A DNA stretch of 64,000 nucleotides from Homalodisca vitripennis (lineage: Eukaryota; Arthropoda; Insecta; Hemiptera; Cicadellidae), in assembly GCF_021130785.1 (NCBI RefSeq), contig NC_060214.1, positions 109,199,001 to 109,263,000 of the forward strand, given 5' to 3'. How positions within the stretch are numbered: position 1 is the stretch's first letter; every line of letters starts with the position of its first letter. Shown one piece after another: positions 24,317 through 36,284 of the stretch. The notes under the pieces are model-generated. The model made no database searches. It was not told the origin of the DNA and saw nothing but the letters and a program-made list of their open reading frames with translations. Made by a program: the position numbers and the translations under genes.

Positions 24317-24318
<2 letters not shown>
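22020..24318. other. AT-rich stretch with dispersed repeat pieces
   Basis: A piece at 23380-23440 (TTTGCATAAAACCTCAGGGA then AGCCTGTTAAGCGACACGTG) matches 17455-17500 (TTTTGCATGTAACCTCAGTG then AAGCCTGTTACGCGATACGT). The minus frame 23064-23264 is not recognised. No gene seen. Confidence 0.4.

Positions 24319-24374
<56 letters not shown>
24319..24374. repeat. (AT)n microsatellite
   Basis: About 56 bases of AT dinucleotide. Confidence 0.95.
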
Positions 24375-24376
<2 letters not shown>

Positions 24377-24739
24377 AATGAAAAAGTTTTTTTGTGGAAA
24401 ACAAGTTTTTGACTCAGAAAAATAGAGTTCTGGTTGAAGTTGGCCCAAACTATCCCAGAATAAAAGGGGATTCCAAATTCCAAATTCTTATCATCGAAGT
24501 GAATACCATCTTATTAGCCTAAACAAGACCACACCACGTGTCAAGTAACTGGCTTCGTTATAAAATTGCATGATTAATTTCAAGTCTGTAGCTCATTTCA
24601 TTACGCAGAATGTGCTAATGTGTTAATGTTAAAATGTCATATGATTGCGTTCTAGTTTATTTAAAACTGTATTATCTACAGTATTTTTAGTTGTGATGGT
24701 TATTGGTTTTTAATATCACTTTAAAAATGTTGTTTAACC

Positions 24740-24905
24740 ACCCAAATTCCATGGAGCAGCACCAATGTTGCTTATATGGAAACGGAGCTTAATGCAAAGT
24801 ACGATATCGTATGGGCAAACATACGATAGACAGAGGACAGACAGAAAAAAAGCAATTTTCCTGTCCCTCGAGTTATTGGCTTCCGTAATGCTCAACCAAT
24901 TACCA
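24740..24905 (-). repeat. GGCTGAGCGTTA family, copy c
   Basis: On the minus strand: GGTTGAGCATTACGGAAGCC, then TCTGTCCTCTGTC, the CATTAAGCTCCGTTTCCATA block and CTCCATGGAATTTGG. The two overlapping open frames here (24734-24958 minus, 24765-25013 plus) follow this repeat. Confidence 0.6.
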
Positions 24906-24909
24906 ATTA

Positions 24910-25910
24910 TTCTAAACCAAATTAACCGATTTATGTTGTGGTATTCATCAACTTTCAATTTAACTGTTATAACATTGGTATTAACTTTTTTAATGAAAAA
25001 ATCGGTTTCCTAATTCCTTTTACACAACTGAAAGACTCGTATTGTAAATAAAAAGTATGATTTTTCAGTAATGAACGATAATTGTAGTCTGGTGAAGCGT
25101 GATAATGGTGGTGTGGAGGTACAGCGATTCCGTGCACGAATGTGTTTGACACATTCAAATGTGTGAAACTTTATGTACTAGTTTCTGACAATTAGAGTTT
25201 AGCTTGTCAGATAAGACTTTGCAAACCTAAAGACCCTTTTGATTTAAGTTTGAGCGTGGGCCTGCCTGCTAGTGGAATGATAACATATAGTGACAATTTA
25301 GTTGAAACTGTTTGGTGATATATCTTATTGCACTTTGAAATGAAAAAAAAAGATTTAATTAAAAATGAATTTGATACATGTTTTATGTATATTTTAAACA
25401 CATAGATAATAACGCACGGTAAAATCAGCTGAAATTAAAGAGCTTAATTTAATTTGTTATAACTTTTACAATCTACTTTGGAAAGGCGACACTAACTAAT
25501 TACAAAACATATTTTTCATAGAAATTGCTTTCAAAACGGTGTGATCTGATTTACAATGCCTCATTTATCAATTTTAGCACCAGTAAAAAAAATGTTATTC
25601 AACAAAAATAACCAAAACTGTTAATGTTTCTATTTTTTGCATCATTGTTTTCCAGCTGTTAAGCATTTGTTAAAGCACAAAAAATCTGTAATGTTTCAAA
25701 ATTAAACTCTGCTCCAACAACCTTTTAATAAGGTGACAGCCCTAAAGTTTCAAGAAACTACGATTATATCTCCCCTATTAAGCATTGTAAGGGGAAACTA
25801 AAAAAGTTGTAGTACGCACAGGCAATATAAAACAAATTCATATACTGACACTTTAGTTGTATCTATAGAAGTTTATAGATGATTATGATATAACTTTGTG
25901 AAAATTATAA
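24910..25910. other. AT-rich spacer, no gene seen
   Basis: No recognised coding sequence. Minus frames 24967-25158 and 25207-25401 lack any motif. Confidence 0.45.
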
Positions 25911-26130
25911 TATACGGGGTGTTAATTAAGTCCTGATACGCCTGGATATGTTCAAAACGGAATGAGATATCGATGAAAACTAAAATCTTCATCATACCTA
26001 TTAAATTACTTTTTGGAAGGATAAAAGTATTTACCCTCCCTTTTTCAAAGGGGGTAGAGGGGGATCAATCTACATCAACTCCTATATTGTACATGTCACT
26101 TGAAAGGTAAATTCAAAAGAAACACAGTGA
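25911..26130 (+). mobile_element. Left inverted arm of an interrupted non-autonomous DNA element
   Basis: It begins TATACGGGGTGTTAATTAAG and ends TTCAAAAGAAACACAGTGAC. The block GATATGTTCAAAACGGAATG through AAATTACTTTTTGGAAGGAT is the inverted counterpart of sequence at about 28480-28570, and the TTCAAAAGAAACACAGTGAC block is inverted at 28633-28652. The outer sequences resemble arthropod Tc1/mariner termini. The two arms are not simple mirror images, so the original structure is uncertain. Confidence 0.5.
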
Positions 26131-26553
26131 CATAATAATAATTATAATAATAATTTTTATTCCATCAATAATTTACAAAGTATAATTCACAATAACTTTT
26201 TCGGAATTTACTGACCACTATTACCAGTAGTGTGGCCAGTGATATAATCTAATACAATATTAATACACTTAATCTAGAGTCCAGCAACTTATGTAGTTAT
26301 TTAAAATCGAGCCTCCAATTGTAGTGTTTTCTTTTTATTTTATTTATTTTTTTAATACTACTGACGTGTACCAGAGCTGATAGGTTTCTATGAATATCCA
26401 AATATTGTTGAATAACGCCGGCCAACAGTGATTTTATTTTCATTGGTTGTCTAAACCTGCTCAGAGAGCAAAGTTCAGTTTCGCTCTCAGACAGAGGTTT
26501 GTCCAAATTGTGCCTGATTCAGTCATGCATTAGCCGGCGTCACTCTGGATACT
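26131..26553 (-). mobile_element. 5'-truncated retroelement with (ATT)n tail and 12-bp target duplication
   Basis: CAGTGACATAAT occurs at 26125-26136 and again at 26554-26565. Between them, on the minus strand, lies a sequence that ends in GGAATAAAAATTATTATTA, a polyadenylation-like signal with a TTA-rich tail. This is the expected layout of a short non-LTR or SINE insertion. The minus frame 26297-26506 inside it shows no recognised domain. It is nested within the larger composite. Confidence 0.65.
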
Positions 26554-26765
26554 CAGTGACATAATTCATCAAAAATAAATACTAAAACTATCCATTTACA
26601 ATTTACTATCCTATCCATATTGTGTTTTCCTATATTTTGTTTAAACTGTCACAAGTGGCTGTGTTGTGAAAATCAATAGTTGTGATTGTGTGGTAATTAA
26701 TACAAGTGATACAAGTATTGTGTTGTGTGTAACTAACCTCTATCTGGGTAAGCTAATCCAATTCT

Positions 26766-27345
26766 AACTTTTCCTTCCTTCTTGTTACTGAGTGCACTAA
26801 CTTATTTTACTGTAGAACATATACAATATATATGTCGTTATTCATGGCGTTAATAACTCAATACATAATAACAGCAATTAAACTACTAGCAACACATCAA
26901 TAATAATAATAAAATCTTAACAATAACAATAATATATTAGCAATAACAATAACATTTTAACAATAACCGTACCAAAACAACAATATATCACTCAACACAT
27001 GTAATAAATAAATAATGAAATAACAAATATATAACTTTTCCTTCCTTCTTGTAACTGAGTGCACTAACTCATCTTACTGTAGATCATATACAATATATAC
27101 ATATATATACACACATGCATATATATATACATATATATACATACATACACACACATATACACATACATGTCGGTATTCATTATATCAATAACTCAACACA
27201 GAATAACAACAATTAAACTAATAATAACACATCAATAACAATAATAAAATCTTAACAATAACAATTACATTTTAACAATAACCGTACCAAATCAACAATA
27301 TATCATTTAACACATGTAACAATAAATAATTAAATAAGAAATATA
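26766..27345 (-). repeat. Duplicated 3' untranslated block with TA/CA microsatellite
   Basis: The sequence starting AACTTTTCCTTCCTTCTTG at 26767 is repeated from 27033. Both copies carry GAGTGCACTAACT, ACTGTAGA(A/T)CATATACAA, CAATAACTCAA, ACACATCAATAA, TAACAATAACCGTACCAAA and AACACATGTAA. The second copy contains an extra (TA/CA)n tract at about 27085-27170. It lies just 3' of the reverse transcriptase remnant and is probably a tandemly duplicated part of its 3' untranslated region. Confidence 0.75.
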
Positions 27346-27406
27346 TAAATATAATAATATGTAAATATACTAATTCAATTTCATGCTAAACTAACTGAAC
27401 TACATT

Positions 27407-28463
27407 CTATCTGAGGACATAATTTAAAAAATTAACATCTTCCTGCAATAAAAGCCAGTTAAACAGTTTAGCACAATTTGCTTTAAATGAATTACAAGTC
27501 CTAAAAGAAATTGGTATTTGATTAAAATATTTAGGTGCAAGGTATTGGAAGGAATGCCTAAACATTTCTTTTTTCACTTTAGGAATTCGTATTGTACCAT
27601 GTTGTACATTACGGGTAGAGTAAAACAAATTTTGGTTTCCATTATTCCCGCTTCTAATAAAGAAGGTTCTTAACACCTTATATACAAACAGATGTTGAAT
27701 CGGTAATATTTTTAAATCAACGTAAAGTGGAAATGAACTGTCAGTTTTTTGTTTACTTAAAATTATTCTGAGGAAGTAGTTTTGAGTAACTCTTAATTTT
27801 TCAATTAGATATTTAAACGTCCCACCCCAACAATTTATTCCGTACTGCATCCGTGAATGGATTAGTGCATAATATAATGTTCTTAATAGTTCTTTATCAC
27901 AACAGTTTTTTCAAAAAATAGAACTTTCTTATTGACATGCGTAATTTCTTATGAAGGTCGCTTATATGGTTTTCCCATGTTAACCTACTATCAAAGACTA
28001 TACCCAAATATTTAATGTTATTGACCTTTTCTATATGTTGACAGTTGCAATCAATATAACTACAATTATAATCATGAAATTTTAAAGTGAACGGAATGTT
28101 GTAATCTGAAAGGCTAAAATTAATATACTTTGTTTTGTCAACATTAACTATCATTCTGTTAGCTTCACACCAATTTTGTAATTTTGCGATATCATGAGCC
28201 ATAATATCTCCCAAGCAATCTACATCAGAATGAGAGTAAAATAACGCCAAATCATCAGCAAATGCAAATACTTTTCCTTTAAAATTAGTTTGTAATAAAT
28301 CATTTATATAAATTAAGAATAAAGTCGCAGAGATAACGGAACCCTGGGGCACTCCTGTCCCAATTATTGAGGGAGTACTAAGGTGGTTACCTATTCTCAC
28401 TTGTTGCTTTCTCCCAGTTAAGTAGCTGTTGAACCAGCATGAGCAAAATATCTCTAACTTCAA
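27407..28463 (-). pseudogene. Non-LTR retrotransposon reverse transcriptase, 5'-truncated and frameshifted
   Basis: The upstream frame (28463 to 27897) reads WFNSYLTGRKQQVRIG, then GVPQGSVISATLFLIYINDL, FAFADDLALFY with the FADD catalytic box, IVNVDKTKYINF and NIKYLGIVFDSRLTWENHI. These are the palm and thumb blocks of a non-LTR reverse transcriptase. After KKLL a stop occurs, and a one-base shift restores DKELLRTLYYALIHSRMQYG, joining the second frame (27850 to 27407), which continues INCWGGTF...LRVTQNYFLRIIL to a stop. The endonuclease domain and first palm motifs are missing, and the sequence breaks off at about 28455 against the right arm. One clean frameshift suggests a fairly young copy. 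Confidence 0.88.
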
Positions 28464-28469
28464 AAAATA

Positions 28470-28676
28470 TTTGGAATTATCCTAAAAAAAGTAATTTGAT
28501 AAGTACGGTTAAATTTGTACATTGATGTTCTAATCCGTTTAGAATATATCAAGACGTAAATTACACCCTTATATGTAAGGGGTTGTTTGCCAATAACTTT
28601 TTGCTAGGATCGTCGAAGAGATGTTTTTTCATGTCACTGTGTTTCTTTTGAAGGTACCTTTACACCCTGTATACAT
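28470..28676 (-). mobile_element. Right inverted arm with Tc1/mariner-like terminus
   Basis: On the minus strand it begins TATACAGGGTGTAAAGGTAC, then CTTCAAAAGAAACACAGTGA, and continues to a block matching the left arm (GATATATTCTAAACGGATTA). It abuts the truncated 5' edge of the reverse transcriptase remnant, so the retroelement interrupts or replaced the middle of an older DNA element. Confidence 0.5.
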
Positions 28677-28859
28677 ATCATCAATAAATGTGGTGAACTG
28701 GTGTTTCGATGCATATCAATTAATAACTTACATTTTGATGGTCCATAGAACTTTAAAATATTTTAGCACAGACAGCTAAACCAATAGATTTCAAGCAGAC
28801 TGCCATACCCAAATATCAAATTAAGTTACCCCAATATAAAAACCATCATATTGAAATAT

Positions 28860-29300
28860 CACACTCATTTACCGATTTAAATGAAACCTGGTATGACCAG
28901 GTTTGAGCATGATATTGAAGATATTAAGGTGGACTTGGCAATTTTTTCGTTGCAAGACGCTATACCTAATGTCGCGCAATAAGCTTCACTGAAGTTTTAT
29001 GAAGAATGTGAAGACTAAACTACAAGTTTTACTACGCCACATGTTAAAATATGATATGATAAAATTCAGATTGTTAAAAAATTACTTATTCTGTAATTTT
29101 GTCCTAGCCACTATAGTTACCTATAAAAACAATGTAAAAAGTTCGCTGACGCACAGCCAAATCCCATGGAGTTACACACACCATCATTATAACCCGCCAT
29201 TAAATACATAGAAATTAAGCTTCATGAAAAAAGGCAGAGTAATTATCGTTATAGCCCTCGCATGATAAGCTTCACTAACGCTCAGCAAATTATTGTACAA
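28860..29300 (-). repeat. GGCTGAGCGTTA family, copy d
   Basis: On the minus strand: GCTGAGCGTTAGTGAAGCTT at about 29268-29287, then AAGCTTAATTTCTATGTAT, GTGTGTAACTCCATGGGATT and TTGGCTGTGCGTCAGCGAAC near 29142-29161. A further piece with GACATTAGGTATAGCGTCTT lies to about 28970. The open frame 28999-29211 is incidental. Confidence 0.55.
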
Positions 29301-30615
29301 ATTTATTGTGATTGTCGTTAAGTATCGATACTGTACTATAGGTTTACTAGTTCTGAGATATTTCTAAAGCCACTTAGAAACAAAACTAACCTCTTTGCTC
29401 TCATCTACTGCAGAAACCCGATTGATGAAGAGTGATATTGCTACAGTCATATTCTTCTCTGAAACATAAGCAGAACAAATCGATCAGTTCTCTATTGATT
29501 CTCGGAGTCAAAGTGACTGTTTTCATTTGTTTTCAAGAACAAAACACAACGTACCTAGAAATGAATAAATTTACACAAAAAATAAGAAACATATAAAATT
29601 TTTAATAATAAAATAACAACTGTCATGTTTATCATTAAAACGTATTTTACAGAATGAAGTAGAGAAGTGGGTAACAAATGACTAATGAACATATTGTAAG
29701 GTCAGAAGCGTGCGTGAGTTGACTTGGCCTTGGTACATTGATTATGGTAATGTACCTGGCACTGTACATGTACAGTACGGTATATAGCTTTAACTGTTCT
29801 ACCTCCATTCCCCTTGGCAGCTCACGCTTCATTGCCCTCGTTTCGTGAGGACTGTGTCATTCTCCGCATAGTGGTGTGGACTAGTTCGCTATCAGCTCCT
29901 TGGTTAGTCCTTCCATCAACCACGAGATTTGGCAGAATCAAAAAACTGGTATCAGAAGTTTTGAACTGGCTTTAGACAAATTTAACATCCAATTTAACGT
30001 GATCTAGACCAAATACGTGATAATTAAAGGTTCCATAATTTTTCCCAATACAATGGTATTCATAAAAGTTTGAAATCATAAACTTTCTTAAGTGAGAAAT
30101 CATACAAATCTGATTATTAAGGACCATAATGGACTTTTTATGTCGTATCGTTATCAATCCGTCTGTGAGAAAACCTTTAATGAAAAAAGTCCTTTCACCT
30201 TTTAACCCCCAAAAATAAATAAGATTCTTCCTTGGACCAAGAGAAACGTCCAAGTATCATGTCACTAGGACCTTTAGATCAAGAGCCCAAGACAAAGACG
30301 GACAGTTAGAAATATCGACGGTTGATTCCACAAGTTTACTAAAGAGAAATTAACCTTACCAGGTCCTTAATAAATAGTCATAATAGTAACTGATAGACAA
30401 TTAATACTGAAATTATGGTGATTCAACGTTTGTACAGAATGGACGAAACACATGGGGTTGAATACCACCGAGGTCGTAGTAATGAATAATCGATTTTCAA
30501 AGTTTACTTATATGTTTAATTGTGGCAAATAAACAGAACCACTTCTAGATGTTTTAAATAAAATAATGTATTGCCACGTTGCTGCCAAATATAGTGATAA
30601 TGAACAAAAAGATAT
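29300..30615. other. Spacer with a short palindrome, no gene seen
   Basis: ACTGTACATGTACAGT at 29761-29776 is a perfect 16-bp palindrome. GGTACATT (29731) and AATGTACC (29748) flank a 9-base spacer next to it. Minus frames 29647-29832 and 29972-30253 are not recognised. Confidence 0.5.
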
Positions 30616-30715
30616 CCCCCCCCCCACCCCCCCCCCCCCCCACCCCCCCCCCCCCCCACCCCCCCCCCCCCCCACCCCCCCCCCCCCCCACCCCCCCCCC
30701 CCCCCACCCCCCCCC
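30616..30715. repeat. C-rich tract, runs of C broken by single A
   Basis: About 100 bases of C runs (5 to 16 long) separated by single A. All four open frames here, proline- or glycine-rich on either strand, are products of the tract and not genes. On the minus strand the G runs could form G-quadruplexes. Confidence 0.95.
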
Positions 30716-33700
30716 ATAACTAGAATCAACATGATCATCAGCATTACAGTCCAGCATTTATCATCAATATTTAGAGAACACAATTCTCCTCATGTAAGAG
30801 ACGGTGTAGTAAAATTAACATTAAGGTCGACTTAATCCAGGGGATAGATCAAATATCATCCTGGCTAACTAATCCTCCAATTTTCCTTATACCCCTGGTA
30901 AAACAACCCCTTTAAACCCAGCTCTTGCTCAACTCAACCCTCTGATAAAACTGAAGCAAGCGATAAACTATTTAGAAAACAATATTTTTTTACAGTCCAA
31001 ATTCAGCTAACTCCTCATAAAGTGCATCCCTGACTTTAATTTATCTTCCAACTTCAAAAAAACGCCCTCACACTTAAATAGTCTGGCAATATCCGAACTC
31101 TTATTTCTTATTTTAATTCCCTGTTGAACGACACTCTGATTGATTTACTACCCTGGCCAACTTATCTATACCTCTACCTTCGAGTTTCTTTCTATACTTT
31201 TTTTTTTACTTGATTTTCGCTCCCCTCCCAATTTTTCAAAACCCGTTAAGATTTCCTTTAAATGGTCTCTCTGCATAGCCGATGGGGAATTAAGGGCAAA
31301 TGCTGCCCTAATTTCTCGGTAAGAAACACGTTGGAAAATAATTGACTGTAATATTTATTGCAACAAGAGAGGCTTAGCATTATTTCGATTAAACAAAAAT
31401 TAAATGTTTGGAAATCTATTTATTCATACCCAATGTTTTTTTTATTAAGCTCGTTTTAGTTTTATAGTGACTATACCAGATTAATACATATTTTTTTTTC
31501 ATAAAACTTTTTTTATTTTAAAGTTCTTATATACAAATTGTGATGATTTTGTAATAGTGACTAACACATTTTTTTACTGTGGCTCTTTCGTGGTATTGCA
31601 CCATAGATCAAAAATATTACACTGGTATTTAAGTTAGAAAACCAAAGCAAATAGAATATTCTGCAATCTTTAGTCGCAGTATTATCCAGAAAACACTAGC
31701 CATTTGCCGTTTTTTACGTGGATTATTATTTTCCATTCCTTTACTACAAAAAATAACATGTATCAAAATATAAAAACGTGATTTAAATATGTAATAGTTT
31801 AAAACATCATTGATTTTATATTGCAAAACCATCAAAATTTACATGCCACTCCATGGGATTTGGCTGAGCTTCGGCTAGAACTCAGTAGGGTGCAGCAATT
31901 TAGATTTTGGGGAGTTAAAAGTTCTTTTCTTTATGACTGTGTCTGTTTCTGACCCAAGTTTTTTTTTACGCGACACGTGTTGTTGTGTACTCCTACCTTG
32001 TTTAGCAAGAATTTACGTCCTCTGAAATTCACTTCTATAAAGAGAGATTCAGCAACTGGTACCTTGCAAAGGAAATTCCTTTCGAAGATAGTTTGAAAGT
32101 TTCTTAGTATCCTGGACTGGATGTGAGGAAGGAGCTTCTATTTCCTGAGTTGTACTGTGGTAAACTTCTTCTTTTAAAGAGTTCTGCAGTATAATTACCT
32201 ATCTGGCAATAGATATAGATCTAAGGGTTTTTCCATGAGTTTTCCTTGCAGCTAAGTGATTACCCACTGGGGTTCGATTTTAAATTCAGTCTGACCTCGT
32301 CTTACTCATGCAACAAAAAAATGTTCATCACAGCCTATCCTGAATTAATTTAATGAAAGTTCAGGAACTTTATAGATCTGATAATATTATAACGAGACAC
32401 AATTGTATTTCACGCGGCATTATCAGTTTGACAGTTAAATAAAATAATGTTACGCGAAAATGGTATGTAAAGCTAAGAATGGTGGGAGGTTAGTCATACT
32501 ACCGTTCGGCTTGTATTAAGCAAGGACCAGATTTCCTTACAAAAGCGGAAAAAAAAGCCTCAGGATCTCTGGAACATTTGATAGTTTTTTTAGAACAAGA
32601 GACAATGATCAGGAAATTGGCCAAAAAGAGTGAAAACTTTAGAAACGTTTTTCTTACTATATCGTGGTGTAAAACAATAAAAATATAACAGTTTCAAACT
32701 TTTACAGTTAATACATGCAGATAAATCACTCCGACTTTGATCAATAGACGGGAAAGTCTTTACGGAAATAAAACCGGTAGTGGAAGTAATAACCACGGTT
32801 TGCTATGTTATTCGTAAATAAATTTGAAAGCCTCGATTTATGGAAGTTGGAAAACTGAAAGTTCTGTTTTATAAACATTGATACATAAGAGTGGGTCTGT
32901 GATGTGAACTGACAAACAAATACAAAGGCGATAAAGGCACTGACAAATGGCCACAAAACGGAATCGACCGGGGGCCAACAACCCCAGCACGTGGCTGCAT
33001 GAATACACAGTAGCGCTGTGCTTGTGGGCCTTTACTGCCCATCACTGTACATTCTTATCTTTTCACTATAAAAGTATGATTTATAGTGATTGAGAATTCC
33101 GGGCGAGGTTTAATATACAGATATACTACGCTTAGGGGTTCATGTTTTTTATGTTTAATTCGGACCAAATAAATATTTTTCATTTTTAAAATGTCTGTAG
33201 GTGTAATGTAAAAGACTTAAACCAGTATTGATAAATTATAGTAAAATCAGGTAATAATTATAACCAAAATGTATAACTAGTAATTTACTGTATTGACTCC
33301 TCCACAGTTTCCAGAAATTGCAGGTATAAATAGTGATATAGTACCAGTAGTCATTTCTGAATTTAAAAACATGTGTGTAATTTAATTAAAATTAGTTATT
33401 TTAATCAGAATTTATTTTATTTTCTAATAAATTAAATATCAAAACAAACATTTAAAACTTTATTATTATTTCCTACGTAAAATAACATACAGGGTTATTA
33501 GAAAATTAATTTAAGATACTTTTAAAATAAAACCATACTGATTAACTATAACAGTTCATTTTTAATAAATACATTAACATGAAAATTAAAAAATCTTAAA
33601 AATATGGGCATAATAAAGTTTTTGAACACATCATGCTCTGTATAGGTTTTTGTAGTCCAAGCACAAATTGATTGTTATAAATATTATACTATTATGAAAA

Positions 33701-33793
33701 CTATTTTCAAAGTAACAGAAAATAATTTTTCAATCTTTAAATCCCAAATTTATCAACTACTAGTAAGTTGTAAAAACCATCTCTTTAATTATA
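30716..33793. other. Spacer, no gene seen
   Basis: 30840-31320 is pyrimidine-rich on the plus strand. A GGCTGAGC family fragment (CACTCCATGGGATTTGGCTG at 31848-31867, then AGCTTCGGC) lies at 31848-31876. The open frames at 31140-31322, 31629-31835, 32590-32956 and 33694-33882 have no recognised domain. Confidence 0.4.
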
Positions 33794-34402
33794 CAGGTGT
33801 TCTGAAAAAAAAGGTGCCCATACGTCAGGGCGGAGATTCCACGAATCAAAATAAGAAAAAAAAAGGTCTATCCCCTAATTAACATAGGTTCCCGAAAATG
33901 CTTAGTTTTACCAAGTTAAAAAAATACAGGGTGAAAGATTTCGTCTGAATTTCCAGTTCCCCTGCTGCAACGAAGCCCTACGGGTATTTGTTGGCTGTTA
34001 CTTAAGATGTACAATTTAGCGTACTATATGTAAAATGAACTGAAAAATTGAATAAAACCGTTTCCAGACCTGTAGCTACAGTAATTATTTAAGATATGTG
34101 ACCGAATACGCGCAACAACTTGGTCCCGAAAAACAATTACATTTTTAGTTTGAAGCCAAGATTTACTAATTAAATGTACAATAACCAGCAAAATACTATT
34201 TTTCACGGTGACATGTAGAACATTAATTTCGAAGAGAAAGATGTAAAATAAGGTCTAAGACTAGAACAATAAAAGACAAACGCAAACCTTTAAAAAAAAA
34301 TCCTTAATTACAATCAAAACGCATGAAAAATAGACAAAATCTGTTAAGTCTCCTCTACAAATGTTAATCATTGAAATTAAAAACAAGCTGTTTTATTAAA
34401 AT
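33794..34402 (+). repeat. Left long terminal inverted repeat
   Basis: About 609 bp, the inverted copy of 36285-36871 with scattered substitutions and small indels. Most published mariner-type elements have much shorter terminal repeats. Confidence 0.85.
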
Positions 34403-34639
34403 ATTTGAATTTGAGAAACAAAATAATTTCTATTAAAACATATGTTTAAACAATGTAAACATTGTTTATAATAATTTAGAATAACCTGTTACCAAGCAGC
34501 TATTTTTTCCAGTTGCTCCTTAATGCGTGTGTTGATCTGTACTTTAATACAAGTTAAGTGCGAAGTGCCGTTGAAGTTATTTTTGATAGCTAATAATAAC
34601 TTATTCATCATGGCATGTAAATTAATATTAGTACAAACA

Positions 34640-36120
34640 AATGTGTGAAATGGCAGACATTCATTTAATGAACGGTCTTGCACAATTGCAACAGTCTCAG
34701 GCTAGAACGACTCTATCAGAACATTTTCCTCATAGACAGGTTACCCGACTCATAAATGTTTCTTCTTCCTCATTCATAGAAGGCTAAGCGCGACGGGAAC
34801 CATTAAATCTGGAAAAGATTGGTAGATCAGGGAACGGCCACGTACAACGTGTACAGCTAATGTGGAGAGGGCTGTTGAACGAAATAGAGAATCATCCAGA
34901 AGAAGTAACTAAGAACTAGCCTTAGATTTTCGGTGTTAGTAATTCAATTGGTCTGGAAGATTTTAACACGAGCAGCATGTTGCATTCTTATCACTATCTA
35001 ACGACCACAAAGTATCCAATAAAAGCTCACCCGCAGCAACGCCACACCCAGAACATGACAGAGCCCCCATGTTAATGCCGTCGTCTCTCAACAATCCAGC
35101 TGTGGCCGAACACCGAACACACAATTCGAAGGCCACCAGGCCACCCATTGCACAAAACACCAGGCGACTCGTAAAATTCATACTTACTAGGATCTAAACA
35201 AAACAACACCCTACTCCAACAAGATTCTGGTCGCGAGGAACTACAACGATCAAAAAACCCAATAACACGACGGTTCGAAACAAGACAACCCCTCACAGAA
35301 CTGCACATCAATTCGCACTAAGTGCACGACCGCTAAGCACGAGGTATCCCCCCCCCAAGAGAGGCACCCAACAACATCCAGGAAAACACCTTATCAAAGG
35401 GTCCCTTACTTTTGCCTCGAGATTAACTTTCTCTCCGTGTTCACAATGCCAAATGGCTTATTCCGAAGGATGCAGAAATCCAACATTTTAAATACGATTA
35501 TCTTTACTGATGAAGCAAAATTTTTCAAGAATGGGCTATTCTTAACAACCCACAATACTCACATTTGGGCAATTGAAAATCCACGTGCTCTTTTCAGAGA
35601 ACCGTCACCAATATCAGTTTTCCTATTAAAACGTTGGGCTGCTATCTGGGTGATAAAATTTTTATTAGGTTTTTTACCTGATACGCTCAATGTGAAAATT
35701 ATTTACATTTCTTGACGACTAATCTGAATGAGTTACTCGAAATGTGCCAACTCATAAACACACGCAACAACATGAGGTTCATGCAGGATGGAGCTCCACT
35801 TCATTACACATTACAAGTAATAGAATTTTAAATTGAAGCATATCCAAAACAGATGGAATTGACTCGTATTCGGGTTCGAGGAGCCCCCAGTACAAGCATA
35901 GGCCTGCAGTCAACCTGACCTCAATCCTCTACGACTTTTTCATATGGGACTTTTAAAGACGCTTGTCTACTACTCGCCTGTGTAGATACCAATAGAAGAG
36001 TTGCGATCCAAACCAAGGATTGTTAAACGGATCTCAAAGGATAACTGAGAACACCTGGGTCTTCGAAACGAGATCGGCATTCTAATGAGAAGACGGCTGG
36101 ATGCTACATTTTGAATAGGG
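34640..36120 (+). pseudogene. Tc1/mariner transposase, broken and interrupted
   Basis: The order of recognisable blocks follows one transposase of the same broad family as 2-395. MADIHLMNGLAQLQQSQART with LSEHFPHRQV near 34650-34745 is the N-terminal helix-turn-helix region. NEIENHPEEVTKN and the TVW-like stretch follow to 34980. IIFTDEAKFFKNG at 35495-35533 holds the first catalytic Asp. FMQDGAPLHYTLQV near 35778-35819 holds the second, and PDLNPL near 35917 the third position. There are stops and frame changes throughout, and a 396-bp insertion at 34994-35389. It is inactive. Confidence 0.8.
34994..35389. mobile_element. Unclassified 396-bp insertion with 7-bp duplication
   Basis: CTTATCA at 34987-34993 recurs at 35390-35396, and the sequence between interrupts the transposase after a SYHY-like stretch; recognisable transposase resumes with YQRV. 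The insert is richer in G+C than its host, has a C run (CCCCCCCCC) near 35348, no terminal inverted repeats and no A tail. The minus frames 34963-35181 and 35072-35311 lie in it; the former is cysteine-rich (ALSCSGCGVAAGE). It could be a piece of a retroelement 5' region, but I do not recognise it. Confidence 0.55.
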
Positions 36121-36284
36121 AAACATTTTGAAAACATCGACTGTGAACGGTGGTTAGTTTTTATTAGGACAAGTGTAACTATTTATGTTGAGACATGAAA
36201 ATTCAGCATAACTTTTTTATGTATGCATTGTTAAAAATATTTACTTGAACAAAAATAATAGTAACTCATCTAATTTGTCTTTTA

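Noticed and set aside
30508..30835. Glycine-rich and proline-rich proteins
   Set aside because: They are read through a C-run tract on both strands.
31285..31322. Mini-exon ending in CTCG before GTAAGAAAC
   Set aside because: The acceptor is weak, the segment is very short, and nothing links it to a gene.
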